Shown: piece after piece, positions 24,594 to 39,500 of the stretch
Numbering within the stretch: position 1 is the first letter of the stretch
Layout: every line of letters begins with the position of its first letter
Assembly (NCBI GenBank): GCA_018292915.2
Contig: JACVVK020000036.1
Span: 1,642,501 to 1,706,500, forward strand
From: Batillaria attramentaria
Lineage: Eukaryota; Mollusca; Gastropoda; Batillariidae
Direction: 5' to 3'
Length of the DNA stretch: 64,000 nucleotides
The notes under the pieces: model-generated
The model's input: the letters and a program-made list of their open reading frames with translations, nothing else
Told to the model about the DNA's origin: nothing
Databases searched by the model: none
Position numbers and translations under genes: made by a program

Positions 24594-27500
24594 CACTCTC
24601 TCTCTCTCTCTCTCTCTGAATGGAAACAACTGACCGGGCTTGTCAGACCAATCTTGGTTTTGGAAGAGAGACGTCAAGTTGTTTTCTTTGAAATCTATGA
24701 CGTTTTCCTCATTGGGATGGCGCATAATACATTTGACGTAATAACTTTGACTCGGATACAATTCTTGCAATGAAAGCAGCCCCATGAAAATTGAAGTGTT
24801 GCTGCTGCGCAGTGTAAAGATCAAATTTATACCGGCTCAATGTGTTTAACAGACAAGTCTGCGCGGCGAACGTTTTTTCACTATGTGTTATGTCTGCTGC
24901 GCGCGCGCGCACACAGACACACACAGACATACGCGCGCGCGCACGCACGCACGCACGCACGCACACAGACTTGCGCGAGCCGCGTTTGTGCATGTGCTCC
25001 ATTGAGACCTATGTGGTGTTCTCTCACTCTACTATGCTTTTGAGTGAGAGTCAGTGGGAAAAACAAAGCTCACTACATCAATGAAACTCCCGCTTTCCCC
25101 GTCTACAAATAGAGAACTTCCGAAAAGTGACGACACACCCCCAAGAAATGCCAGCATCACGTCAATCAAACATGACGTCGGCAAACTGACGCTGATACAG
25201 TTTTGCGTCAGTGCACGTGTGCCTTTTCTGCGATGTTTGTGAGGCGTGTGGCTTGTGTAGAGGAAATGTGCTTCGAGTACAAATTTTCGAGTCAACTGAC
25301 GACAACGGCTGCAGTGAATTTTTCTAATTTTTTTGTATATTTTTTATGGCACCCCAGGCTCATTATCTATGTATAGTAGGAGCGATTTTGAGATCTAAAG
25401 TGTGTGCACCAGCACATCAGGTACGGCTTACGCCAAAAGTATAAAAGCGACAACCTCCAAAATTCACTCAGTTGAGAGTCCGTATTCATGCTATCTATGT
25501 CCAAAAAAATGGAGTGGTTTAGGTAAATATTATGCCTTTAAACGCCAGAAAGCCACTTTTTTTGAAAAGGGCGATAACTCGCAAATCATGTGTGCAATCG
25601 TACCTGGATCGGGCCTTCTATTCAACAATCTTGATTCATTCAGAAACCCCAAATTTGAAATCGATCGGTTCAGTATTTTCGGAGAAATAGGCATCTGAAC
25701 TGGGTTCACATGCAATGTCAACTCAGGCTCGGTTTACATGAAAACTATAAGAGCGACCATTTTCTAGTAGTGATTCTGTTCAGAGTCCGTATTCAAGCTA
25801 TCTACTGCCAAACAATTGAGTGATTTAAATAAATATTACGCCTGTAAACGAAAGACAACCAACTTGTCTCAAAAGGGCGATAACTCCCAAATCACTTAAG
25901 CAATCATCACACGCTTGAATCGTCTAATGTAACATTTTGATATATTTGGATACCCCAAATTTGAAGCCATTCGGTTAAGTATTTTCGAAGAAACGGGCCC
26001 GGACACAATTCACACACACACATACACACAGACGGCACTCACTGAGGAGGAGAAGCGCGTTCGGTGCACCATACATGTCAGCATCGATGACGCATGTTTT
26101 CTTACGTCATTGTCAGAGTTACACTTGCAAAATCGTCTCTGCGGGAGATCGGCAGTGACGTGCGTTTGTACCACAGATGCTTGCCTATGAACGTGGAAAT
26201 TTTAGCCCATCCTATGATGTTGTTTCCATTACTATGGAAACAACATAAAAAAAAACATGCAAAAATCACAATTTTACTTGAAATCTTCAGGGCCCTTAGT
26301 CGAGGTTAGGGCTTTTAGCCCCAGGTTTCAGTCTGACCTCGAACTACACTAGCTCTAGGGTTAAATTTTCTGTTGTCTTTTGTTTTAAATCAGGAAGCGG
26401 GCCCATTCCAGCAAGGTGCCTAAGCCGTTACAGAAGGATTTTTTCCTTCCTTTCTTCGCTTCCTTTCTTATTTAATTTTGCTTTTGGGTTTGTTTTGTCC
26501 TAGTCTGGGTTTGGCCCGTAGCCGTGGGTTAAATTAACCTCGACTTTTACATACGGGCCCAAGTTACTAGAAGCCACTTCGAGCCACTATGATGCAACTG
26601 CAGCAGTCTCGGGCCTAGCACGGAAGGCCCACGCCTTGCGTAATAGTGGGTTGAAGTGGCTCCTACTGGTGTGCAGTGGCTTGTTCTTTTTAACCAGTCT
26701 TATCACATAGTGGGCAGGAGGTGGTCAGGCTCGGGCTCCTAAGAGTTATCCATTTGCAAGTACTACAAAACAGCACAGGACGGCCATTTGTGCAAAAGAC
26801 TATGATCAATACCTTTGAGGTCTGCGCCTCCTCCACCAGCTTGACGATCTGTGACAGGGTGGTCTCGGCACCAACATGGGTTGCTTCGATCAGAAGCATG
26901 CCATTCTGGTTGATACTACCGCCGATCACAGTAGATCCTGCAGACACAAACACATGGTGAATTATGCTCCTACCAATAATGCGAAGTAAACCGAGGCATA
27001 AACTGTTGGGTGTCGGCCGGTAATTCAGCCATTCACCGGAATCCATTGCTGCAATTACCGCAGAGAAGTTAACGAATACAGACACTTCATGGCCATTGTA
27101 ATGAAAGTCTGGTCGATCTTGGCAGAATTTATGTTATGGAGTTCTGATCACAAGCAGCTGATATCTGCAGGGAACCAAGGCTGTACAATAAGGCTGAGAC
27201 AAACTCCAAAAACCACGACTTACCTTCAGTCTTAGTGACTGGCATACTCTCTCCTGTAATGAGTGACTCGTCACACGTGGAGTGACCCTCGATCACCTTG
27301 GCATCTACAGGTATCTTCCCACCTGGCACCACCTATGAAATAATGTGAAATTTAACAAACATCTTCTGATGCCTCTCTTCAAGGAAAGTGTGAGACAGTC
27401 TGCGTTTTGGCTTCACTCAGCTGAACACAAACCTGTCTGTGCATGTATTTGCGCGTGTGTCTTCGTGGTGTGTCGCTAGAAACAACCCCAACAGCCCAGA

Positions 27501-27800
27501 GTGAGATATGCGCCGAAAAATGGTAGCACTGGTTCCTTTCAATGCAGCCTGTGCGATTTCTAGGCTCACAGAATGTTCTGCGTGCGCGAGAGAGGCCAGA
27601 GCAACAATTCATTGTACAATGGTAGATGACTGAGTTTGTAGCCATTTTTTTTTTTTTTCAAAACTTACCGTTACTATTCTGCAGACTAATGTCTCAAAAA
27701 ACAGTAAACAGTCAACAGTAATTCAAGAAAAATAGTTTCTTTCCCCTCCCCTCCCCTCCCCTCCCTGTACACTTTGGAACAGTCAGCTTGGACAGAGAGA

Positions 27801-27840
<40 letters not shown>

Positions 27841-30826
27841 ACGCGAGCACACCTGCATAAGTGCATTCATGCGTGAAGGATACAACCGGAGTGGTTCGAG
27901 AGCCAGAATACATTCTCATTATTCAATCTTGATTATCAAGTCAGCCAAAGTGAGCCGGTAGGTGAACTGTCCCCACCTTCAGTATATCGCCCCTCTGAAC
28001 CAAGTCGACGCTGATGACTTTCTCCTCAATGATCGTCTTCTCCTTGTCCAGGGTGACTAGCACGGCCTCGGAGGCTTGCAAGGAGAGCAGCTTGGCCAGC
28101 GCCTCGCTCGTCTTGCCCTGAGTCACAACAAGTACACTTGTCACAATCAGGCATCAGAACTGACTTAGATAACACTGATACCTGTGTAGGGTGTACGCGC
28201 TTTACCCAACTTCATGAGTTAGCTCATAACGGCACAAACTGAACCCAGCACACATGCTCATGTGAATCACACACATTCTCTCGCACACTGGACATGAACA
28301 CTTTACAATCACTGCGGGCTGAGTCTGAGGGTTGCTTAGGCAAATTCCTTCATCATACAATGTACTTGAAACAGGCGATTCAGAAATCGGTCAGCCATTT
28401 GAGAACGCAGTACTATATATGAATGTATCAAAATGTTCAAGAATAAACTGAAAGTAATTTTACTGTCGTCCATGGAAGAAGTTGGGTTCTCCGGACGGAT
28501 TTGACGCCTGAATAAGCATTTTTCTTGAAGTCAGAAGTAATATCCGACATACTTTTACACCCAACCAATCAAGCTACTGAAAAACTGAAAAAAAGTGAAC
28601 ACTGTATTCCACGCAGACACACACTTACTTTTGCTATGTGCTCTAGCCATCTCCCAAGGGAGATAAACACCATCAGCATGGGAGTAGTCTCGAAAAATGT
28701 GACGGGCGACACCGGCTCACGCAGCCCGATCGCCACCAGCACCACAATCACTGAGTAGAAGTAAGATATTGTGGTTGCCAGGACAACCAGAACGTCCATG
28801 TTTGTTGCTCCATGTTTCACCGCCTTGTACGCTTGCACATAGAAGTATCGGCCACCGACAAACTGTAAAGGAGAAACGAGAATATAAGGGAACTTTGCAC
28901 GAAAAAATGCAGCCTAAGTTTTCAAAAAAAGGGAAAGACTAAAAGGCCATGGATGGCTAGGAATGATTTGCCTGTCTGACTGTGATCTGCTATGGGGCAC
29001 ATGCTGTCCGTTTACCATCAGGGCTTAAAGATCTAAGCTCCCAACCAAAAGCTTTCCGAAGTGTGAAAAACATTTTACAGAGTCGACCGTGCAAGCACAG
29101 TCAACTCTGTCACAGTTGCAGAGTTTTCAGCATCCCTGAAACCCCAATAAAAGCCAAGGGCAGCCTGATTTCACAGCTCAGTTTGCGTTTCGACGCCGAG
29201 CGAGAAAGATCGTGCAGCATTCAACATCCGCCAGACACTGTAGCGATGTGTCTCGCTCACTGACCAAAAGCCAAATAATGTCACGGCAAACTCGTGCTCT
29301 AGTTTTATAAGGGTCCCCGAAGCGCGGACTGAAAACTCTGCAACTGTGACAGAGTTGCCTGGATTATGCACGGTTGAAGGAGTCACAGTAAACTTTTTTC
29401 ACACTCCGGAAAGCTTTTTGGTGGGAGTTTAGATCTTTAAAATGGTCCATGATTCAGACAGGGTCCATACAGGTTCACAGTCTCAAAAATTCATGACTTT
29501 TCCATGACTTTTCCATGACTTTTCCAGGCCAATTCTCCTGTCTTCCATGACAACTTCCTTGCCCTCTTTCACACTGACACACGCGAGGGTAGAAATTATG
29601 AGCTTATCCAACTCCAAGTTACCGCAGTCAGCAAGACCAATGTTCAGAGTTAGTTAATAGCCTTATGGGAAGGCAGTTTGTTGGTATTTTTGGCAATCAG
29701 TCCAGCGAGTAATCACCAAGCTGACCGTTTCACTGTTGGGCTCAAATTGGCTTCCATAAAATTCTGAAATTCCATGACTTTTCATGACTCTTTAGATAAT
29801 TCCATGACTTTCCAGGCCTGGAAAAGCTTTTTCCAAATTCCATGACTTTTCCAGGATTCCATGACCTGTATGGACCCTGTTCAGAAGTAGGAAAAGAGAG
29901 TAGTGTTCAGTGACAAAGTGGCTAAGCCACAACCACGCGTCTGCAAGAAAGGCATGTTATCAGAGCCGTAGCACAGCTCCTAAAAGTGCTCTGGCAATAA
30001 AAATTAAAAATAAAAAGGTACGGTCCCTGGCCATTATGTTCTCCTCAACTTCAACGGAAAACAAAAGAATTACTTGTTATTTGTTTGAACTGGGAAACGC
30101 AAGTTAAAAACTATTTTGATGAAGAGGCTTTATTTTGGAAGAACTTTTGCTTTAGAAACCCTCCTGACTGTATTGACAAATGTATCCACAAGCAAAACTA
30201 CAAACGCACAAAAACAGTGCAAGTCAATGAGCACATAACCGCACACTCACCAAAGAGTACGTTTAACTGTTGATGACATCTCCTTCTTTTTCTTGTCTGT
30301 TTTTATACCAAAAAAGTGGTCCGGCCATGGCCAGAGTGGCCGGTAGGGCTGCTACGGCCCTGGTTATGTTAGGGGTGTGTGGGGGCATTCTGCCAGCCCC
30401 AGATTTTTTTTTTTTTTTTTAAATTAGAGTAAAATTTGTGTAGGCTGGTGCATGTTGGCATGATTTTAAGTGCTTCAGAAGAGGAAACACTTGTTTTGGG
30501 AGGCAATGTTTTAGAATTAAGACTAAAATCTTGCAATTTGGTGTGTTTTGGCAGAAGTTAAGTGCTTCAGAGGTGGACGTGGACACACATTTTTTGGGGG
30601 GAGGAAAAGTTTTAGCCAAGGGTGGAAATCTGCCGAAAGGTTTGTAGCTCTGTACTGTAACTAGCTGCAAGCACACATCAAACCATGGCCCAATTGTCAT
30701 GGTCCGTCAGGTTGTACAAGAAAATGAACGGAACTAAAACCAAAGCTTACTAATCTACCTCTTTAGGCAAGCTTTCGAGCTGTAGTCCGACCACTTTTTC
30801 ATCAGCACTCAGTGTGTGTGTGTGTC

Positions 30827-30886
<60 letters not shown>

Positions 30887-33327
30887 CGCAAAGAGTGTTT
30901 CGTAGAAAACAGACAGGCGCTATATAAACTGTATTCATTATTATTATTAACGACAAAGCGGACCACAGATTACTGCTTTTCAGCTGAAAGGCTTTAGAAA
31001 TAATGATTACATACCTGCACAGGTGTGGCCAGAAGAAACATAAGCAAGTTATCCAGCGACAGACCAGGCAACAGCAATATTTGTGGTCCGTGGGCTCCCT
31101 GTCTCTTTGGCGTGGCTGCGGTGGTCGACATGTTACTCTCCGTGGCGTTAGTGTTGGAGACCATGGTATGATCCTCGCTGTTGTCTTCGATGCCGAACAT
31201 GAAGTACATCATGACGATGACGGATGGAAGGCCGAAAATCAAGGACAGAAGGAAAGATGTCCGCCACCTGTCAAAAAGGATGAACATATGTATCAGCAAA
31301 GTGTAAAATATGCCCCAGATTAAATTAATTTCCGCAATACTGGCTGTAGCATACTAAAACTACATACAGGAAAAAAAAAAAAAAGAATAGGTAGCAATGC
31401 AATATGATGAGCTCCTTTCCTCTGGGGGAGGGGGCAAATTGGTAGCACAGTAATATCATGACCTGCTTTCCTCTGGGGGAGGGGGGAAATCAGTAATGCT
31501 CTATTACGTCGATTTCCTTTCCCCAAAGGAAGCAGCCCAAATTTTCCTTACTAAAGTAATGTGACAAAAGATATATCCCAATTTTAACCTTGGTTTTGCT
31601 GAATTAATGTGGCATATGCTGAAAAGCCATTGAGGTATCCAGAATATTCAGCACTACCAGGGTTAATAAACTATGCATGTTTCCAGTGTGTTTGCATGCG
31701 TGCGTATGGTTGGGCAATATCAATCACAAGCTAAAAACTTTACAAAAAGTCAGTGTGCCTGAAGAAACAATACACCAATACCTTTTGATATCATCACGGT
31801 GGTCGTAGCGGGCTGCTTTTTTGTCGCTGTCTGTCAGCAGGTATGCATCAAAACCGAGTGCCTATAATTACAAAAAAAAAGAAAAAAAAAAAAGAAGAAG
31901 GATGGTACAAATACAAATTAACATGTATCTACACACCAAGGAAACAAACGTCAGCATCACATATGGTCAGAACCATGCAGCTTGGGAAGTTAGCGCCATG
32001 TACAGGCTTAACAAGCCAGCAGTAATGAACCTCTGCTTACCTGCTCTCACACCAAAATGTTTTAAATCTTCAGGACTAAAATAAAATAGAGCAACTTTAG
32101 CTTCACAGGCAAGTGAAATTCCAAGAAATTTAAAAAATACGGGCAGGCCAGAGATTTTAGATAAAAATATCAGCTGTTACAAAGCTGTCCTATTAGAGCG
32201 ACTGCAGCAGCTGTGTATACAGTTTACTCACTTCAACAAACTTTCAATTATCGCAATAGGAATCTTCCTTTCTTGTTCATTATGATGATGATGATGATGG
32301 TGTCTTGTAACACGCTGAAAAACTCCATGCCCAGCATGCTCGTAGCGCAGGGGGGGGGGGGGGGGGGGGATGATAAGTTTTAACAAAAAACAGCAGAAGG
32401 GGGTGGAGTCTGCAGGGGGTGGGGGGGGGGGGGTGGAGTCCGCATCAGAACTTTGAGAAGAGATAGGTCTTCAGGTGGCTCCTGAAGGATTCGGTGGAGG
32501 TGCTGGATTTCAGGGAAGGTGGCAGAGCGTTCCATAGAGCAGGAGCAGAGCACTTGAAGGAGCGAGCTCCAAAGCGCTTCTTGGTGGTGTTATCGTGAAA
32601 CCCAGGAATGGACAGGTGGGACTGAGATGAGGAACGAAGAGTACGGGATGGAGTATATGAAGGGATGAGCTCAGAGAGATACTGTGGGGACTTTCCATGG
32701 ACACAGGAGAACACAAGGGACAGAAATCCGAAATACTTTTCAGTATGCTGCATAACTCATGGCAACACTCCAACGCAACTATGGCAGTATGCTCAAAACC
32801 CACGGCAACACTTCAACAAGAGCTGTCTAAGTCGGCCATTATTTTCAGAATATGGATGAGATGCAGAAATGTCTATCACCAAAGTCTAATTTTCACCGAC
32901 TGTCACCGAGCCATTCTCACCTTTATCGCATCGATGATGTCCCTTGGTCCAGCAATTTCCGAGTCGTAAGTGAATTTGCCGGAGGAGGTTGCCAAGGCAA
33001 CCGAAGCTGTGAGTATACCGGGACGCTTGAGAAGCGTGCTTTGAATGAGATGTACACAGGATGAGCACGTCATGCCGGTAACCTGAATACAGAGAGAAAC
33101 ATGGATCATTCAGTGTTGCAAGAAGGTGCATTTCCGATAGAGTTTATACTTGTGTGGATAAGCCTCTTGACCTTTTATTGCCTGCTGAGATTTTATTGTG
33201 CTCAGGCGAATGAAAATATTCATATTCTCCACATTATTGATTTCTAGGCGCTAACATCTTTAGACACACAGAGGTATGGTTCATTCTGTAGTTACAGCTC
33301 TGCATTTCTCTATCACTCTCTCTCGCA

Positions 33328-33365
<38 letters not shown>

Positions 33366-33506
33366 ATTTGAAATTATCATCAGCATGCATGCGATATTCT
33401 CTCTAGGGTAGGTGAGTTCAGCAAAGACGAATTCCACACACACACACAACCACACACACACGAACGAACACACACGAACGAACGAACACACACGAACGAA
33501 CGAACG

Positions 33507-33567
<61 letters not shown>

Positions 33568-36500
33568 ACAGCCATGGGATAAAAAAAAAGAAAAATCAGG
33601 ATCAATCATGTTGACTTTTGTACCTTCAAAGACTGTTAGCATCTTCAATGTGCTGTGTCCGGAACTACCTGTTCAAATGTTACCAAGGGAAGAGCTTTAT
33701 ATTCCGTCCTAAAAATATAGCTACTGTAATGTTACATACTGAAACTGAAATGTTACGAGCTCAATTACAATGTTAAGAACTGTTTCTTCACTCACCGTGA
33801 GTTCCACCACCCCCTGTCCGAGCCCCTCACCCTCGTTCACGGTGGCGTGGAAGCCGAGCTCGCTGATGGCGTGGGCGATCTGAGATGGAAGCATGTACGC
33901 TGGGTCGTACTTCACCTCTGCCCTCTGAGCCATCAGGGACACCAATATGTTCTGAACACCTGTGTGTGAGACAAGAAGACAGGAAGCGTAAGTGACAAGA
34001 AGACAGGGAGCGTAAGTGACAAGAAGACAGGGAGCGTAAGTGACAAGAAGACAGGGAGCGTAAGTGACAAGAAGACAGGGAGCGTTAAGTGACAAGAAGA
34101 CAGGGAGCGTAAGTGACAAGAAGACAGGGAGCGTAAGTGACAAGAAGACAGGGAGCGTAAGTGACAAGAAGACAGGGAGCGTTAAGTGACAAGAAGACAG
34201 GGAGCGTAAGTGACAAGAAGACAGGGAGCGTAAGTGACAAGAAGACAGGGAGCGTAAGTGACAAGAAGACAGGGAGCGTAAGTGACAAGAAGACACGGAG
34301 CGTAAGTGACAAGAAGACAGGGAGCGTAAGTGACAAGAAGACAGGGAGCGTAAGTGACAAGAAGACAGGGAGCGTAAATGACAAGAAGACAGGGAGCGTA
34401 AGTGACAAGAAGACAGGGAGCGTAAGTGAAAACACACACAAAACAAGCAGCTTGAGGTGGTGCTGAATGTCGTATCACTTAGACACATAAACACTAACCA
34501 GGGATTATGAAAAGACTCGTCCGACAGCCCGCAGACTAGTGAAAATACTGTCAGACTAGTTAAATTGTTTTACCACTGGCCCGCCGGACTAGTTGAGATT
34601 ATGAGGCAAAGCTTGCTCTATTTTCACAGAGCTGGATGCACAAGGTACTGTCAGCGAGCCCACCCCTTCCCCCCCCCCCCCCTCTCTCTCTCTCCCAGTT
34701 TCTGTTGTGACGCTGGGGTGAGAGTAACAATTTTTAGCGCAAGCCACTTGCTACAACCCTCCGTAAAAACCTCAGTGAGTGGAGAGTGGTTTCAAAAATG
34801 ACAAAATGCATTTTTGGGCTAGTGGAAATGGTTTCGGGCTAGTTGGTTTTAAATCTTGCTAGCCGGAAGGACTAGCAAGATTTTTCAGCTTTCATAACCC
34901 CTGCTAACAGCGTTTCATAAGCTGGTATTCTGCCAACAGAATGCTAAACGCGAAGAGAAAAAGGCAATGCTAAGGCGTCTGTCACTCTTATACCACTAGA
35001 GCTTCCGCTGGTTTTATTTCATTGAGCTACATTGTATTTGAAAGAGGCACGGGTGCAAACAGGAGAGGCCTCCCAAACCGGATAATCACGCTGAAGCCAA
35101 ACCCAATCCGGAAAACTCACATCTTCATCAAGGGAGAGTACTCTAGGTGTTGAGACATGCTATGCTGTAAGTATTGCATTAAATGTACTCTAAGCGGGCA
35201 TAACCCGGAAACTGATGCTCGCTGATTTTGCCAATCCAGAAAATGTAATTTTCAAAATTCCTCACTTCGAAAAATTTAACTTTCAAAAGTTCCCAACCCA
35301 AAAACATTTAATTTTCAAAAGTTCTCCCTCTGGAAATCCAGAACGTTCCAGACAGTCAGCACCCTTGTAGAACAGCTATGTGATGTTTCAAATTCTCCTT
35401 TGCACTGCCAGCTGGACATCAGTGTACAAGTACATGTACAGCAGTCAGAACTCCACTTAATCGCTAGGATTCGAGTATACTCATTACTGGCAAACTCACA
35501 ACCCCACCTGTTCCAAAACAAAAGGTGTCCAGTGAAGACTATCATTGTCTTGAAATATATGCACGTTGAAACCAAATGTCAATTTACCTTCCATTTTGGA
35601 GATATTCTTCTCGATGGTGGCCACGCAGGACGCGCATGTCATGCCCTTGATCGTCAGGAAACATTTCTCAAATTCTCCAGCTTCATCCAGCGCCTTGTTG
35701 AAGCGAACGTAGCTGTTGCTGATGTCCACCGCGCTGGCCGACCTCCCGATTTCATGCGGCCTCGAGTTGCTGCCCTTGCCAGCCAGAGCCGCTTGCTTGG
35801 TTCCATCTGAGAATGAAACACGTACCATAACATGATGCCTTTACCAAAAAATGTTCTGTTTTGATCAAAACACAAAGGGTGGGAAGGTGGGTGGGTGGGT
35901 GTTTGGTGTTTAACGCCCTTTTCCACCACATATGGGTGATATCAAAGACGGGGCAACGATGAAAAATCCAGCACAAATATTTGGCTCCAGCCGGGATACA
36001 AACTCACAACCCGAGCATTAGAAGTCCAACGCTCTACCATTCGGCCACCCCGGCTCCCCGATCAAAACACAAAGAATTATTTTTATTACTGGTAATCTTT
36101 GAAACTTCGTAATACTCTGAAAATTCATCCTCCTCACCCAAGCATTTCAAGCATCTCACATGCTTTCTCTGCCTCACTTCCCCTCCGGCCATGCTGCTTT
36201 CTCACAGTCTAATGTCTACTCCAATACAATTCACGTGGGATCTGGGTATTCTGTAAGCCATAACTGGGCTGAACCTTTCTATTTTATCAGGAGAAAAAAA
36301 TCACAAAGGCAAGTAATATGCAGATAACAGCTGTGGTCCTGGCCGAGAAGCTCTACCTCTTTATAACACCCATTATGATCAATACTCTCCAAAGCAGATT
36401 TGCCAACACCTGAGGGAGTCAGGTAAATTAATGGTCTTACACATCAACCACTTGCACAAATGCAGCATTTCAGGGCATGAACACAGTTTTGCTGTAATTA

Positions 36501-39500
36501 TTAGCCATTTAGAATCATACCTAGTTAAATCAATAAAACCTTTTTGCTGTAATTAATTGTCATTTTGAATCATGCTGAGTTAAATCAATAAAATGTTTTG
36601 CTGTAATTAATTGTCATTTTGAATCATACATAGTTAATCAACAAAACCTTTTTGCTGTAATTAATTGTCATTTTGAATCATGCACAGTTAAATCAATAAC
36701 ACGCTTTTGCTGTAATTTATTGTCATTTTGAATCATGCATAGTTAAACTAAAAAAACACAGCTGTTGCCAGGCATCCACTGGCATTTGTGTTGTTCAAAA
36801 AGGATGTATTTAAAATCAAACATAAAGCTGAAAAATAGTGTCTCCTCATTAAAATTTAAAAAAAAAAAAAAATTGTGTTGGCCTATAAACGTCAGTTCGC
36901 TTTAAAGAAATGTCCTGTTATTTTTGTGCGTGAGATGTTTTCACTGCTTGTCCTACTAGATTTATTTTGGAAATGAACCTGTTCCACGAACTGTACATGC
37001 GTGGCCATTTTTTTCTTCTTCTTTTTTAAATTCCTTACAAATAGGTGCTCAGGCACACTGAGTGTCACAACACAGGCTGAAAGGAGCTGATAGAGAGTCA
37101 AACACAACAGCTAATGTTATCAGAGCTTGAGGCATACACAGAGTGCGTTAGACCGGCAACAGATGGTTCAGCCGCCAGCTGAGGTCCTGCGCTGAGAGAG
37201 CCTATCAGCGCTATAATTAAAACTTTCCTCCTGTATAAATCCATTATCTCTAGCTCTGGCTGCGCTGACTGCTGCATAAGAGTGTTAGCATTTTCACAAT
37301 CACACTTGCATTGTCGGCAAAGCGAATATAAATCAGTATACACGCACATCCCTTTGTCTCGGTAGTCAGTACAACTGACCTGCTGACTCTGTGTGTGTTT
37401 GTGTGTGTGTGTGTGAATATTACGCTGTACAGTTTTCCACACTTGCGAGAGTCCTCGAAGTGCATTTTATTTCATAAAAGCTCGTTTTGCTTCTGCCAAT
37501 TCACATTAATGAATTGCTTTTCTCTTTTCGGCCACCCTGGCTCCCCGTAAAGCAGTTGGGTAAAGTGCCTACATAATCATTATTATGGTATGGTATGGTA
37601 TGGTATGGTATGGTATGGATCACTTCTCCTCAGTACACATAATCCATCTCTTCTGAAATGCTCATGGCACCGCAGGGGTGGAGGACAAAGCAGTGAAAGC
37701 CTGCTGCCGCTACGCGCTACTTTACGTAAAAACCTTCACCCTGCTCTTTTCCTCTGATGTGTGCAACAGTATTTCTGATTTGCACACCACCAGCAACAAC
37801 TTACTCTTCTTCGAAAGATGTACGTGGGATTTTTACTGTGCACACTTGATATTTCTACGTGCGTCTGGTCAGGGCAGGCACCGAGGGCAGGACAGGCACC
37901 ATAAACGAGTCTGCGCGTGATTATTCTCATTATAATTATTACTATCATTATTACGATCATTATTATAAGGACAACAAACCTGCCAGTGCAGCATCGAACC
38001 CCATGTCCTCAATGGCATCCACCAACATCTGGGGGGAGGTCTTCGCGGCATTGTACTCGATCGTTCCTTTCTCATCCGACAGGGACACTTTGATGCTCTT
38101 GACCGCAGGGTGCTCTGACAGTTTCCCTTCTATCGTCTTAACACACGAGTTGCATGTCATTCCCTTGATGGTGACGACCATCAGCTTCATATCCGCGCCT
38201 GATCTGGAACCGTTCACGTCCTCTCTGGAAACGGTGGCGTCGAACCCCATGTCATCCACCATTTCTGCGATCTGAGCTGGGGTGACCACTGAAGGGTCGA
38301 ATGTCACAAGTCCATTGGAGTCTGCGAGAGAGACCTTGATTTCTTTGATCCCTGGTTTGTCCTTGATGTTGGACTCGATGTTCTTCACGCAGGAGTTGCA
38401 TGTCATGCCGTGAATGCTGATTTCACACGTTCTCGGTCCATCCGATGAGCTGTTGCTGCGAGAAGCGATTTGAGCAAACTCATCGTCACTCAGACCTTCT
38501 TCTTCACGAGTGACTGCAGCATCAAAACCCATGTCATCTATCATTTCCGCGACCTTTGCTGCAGTCAATACCTTTGGGTCGTAAGTGACGATGCCACTGT
38601 TTTCGGCCAGGGACACCCTGATGCTCTTTACCCCTGGTTTGCTTTGCATGTTTGACTCAATGTTTCGAACGCATGATGCACACGTCATACCCTTTATGCT
38701 AATCACACACTCCCTCACAGCTTTGCCACGTGTTGCAATTTCTGAGAACTCATCGTCACTCAGCGTGGCGTCAAAACCCATATTGTCAATCTCGTCGCGA
38801 ATTTGTTCAACGGTTGTCATTGTCGGGTTGAATTTCACGACAGCCCTCTTGTCTGCCAGACTGACCTCAATGCTGTTGACACCTGGCTTGGTGGCCATGT
38901 TGCCCTCGATGGTTCGAACACATGACTGACACGTCATTCCTTCCACATGGATGTGTCGTGTTTGTTCTGTCTGAGACAACTGATCTGTGATGACGCGAGC
39001 ATCAAAACCCATGTCACTGATTGCCTCGGCGACCTGCAATGCCGACACCTTTGACGAGTCGATGATGACCGTCGCCAGTTTCTTCTCCAGGGAGACGCTG
39101 ATGTGTTGGACTCCATCCACACGGGAAATGTTCGCTTCGATATTCCGAACACACGACTGGCACGTCATGCCGTTGACTTCGACGGCGACTTTGACAGTGC
39201 TGTCCCCCTTGCCGGCGGACATGCTCCTCTGGATGTCCATGATGGTGGCCTTGAACCCAAGGTCATTGACCTTGGCGGCCAGTTCAGGAGGGTTGGTCTC
39301 TGTAGGGTGGTAGTTGACCAGTGCCTCTGAGTCCCTGTCTTCGAACTGCACCTGCAAAAAACCCAGCAAAATGTTCTGTTGAGTCCTTCAGTCACAAAAC
39401 AAGCCAAATTCATTCAAACTAAAACTTAACCATTTAAATCATGATACAAATGTCTGCAGCAGACAGTTCACCGTACATATCCTCGTTCAAATTCATCAAA

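Noticed and set aside
33721..34494. A 257-codon minus-strand frame with Ser/Leu/Cys-rich repeats
   Set aside because: It is ATP7 exon 6 read through its acceptor into the 24-bp minisatellite intron. The splice junction at 33959 and the family alignment show that the repeat is not coding.
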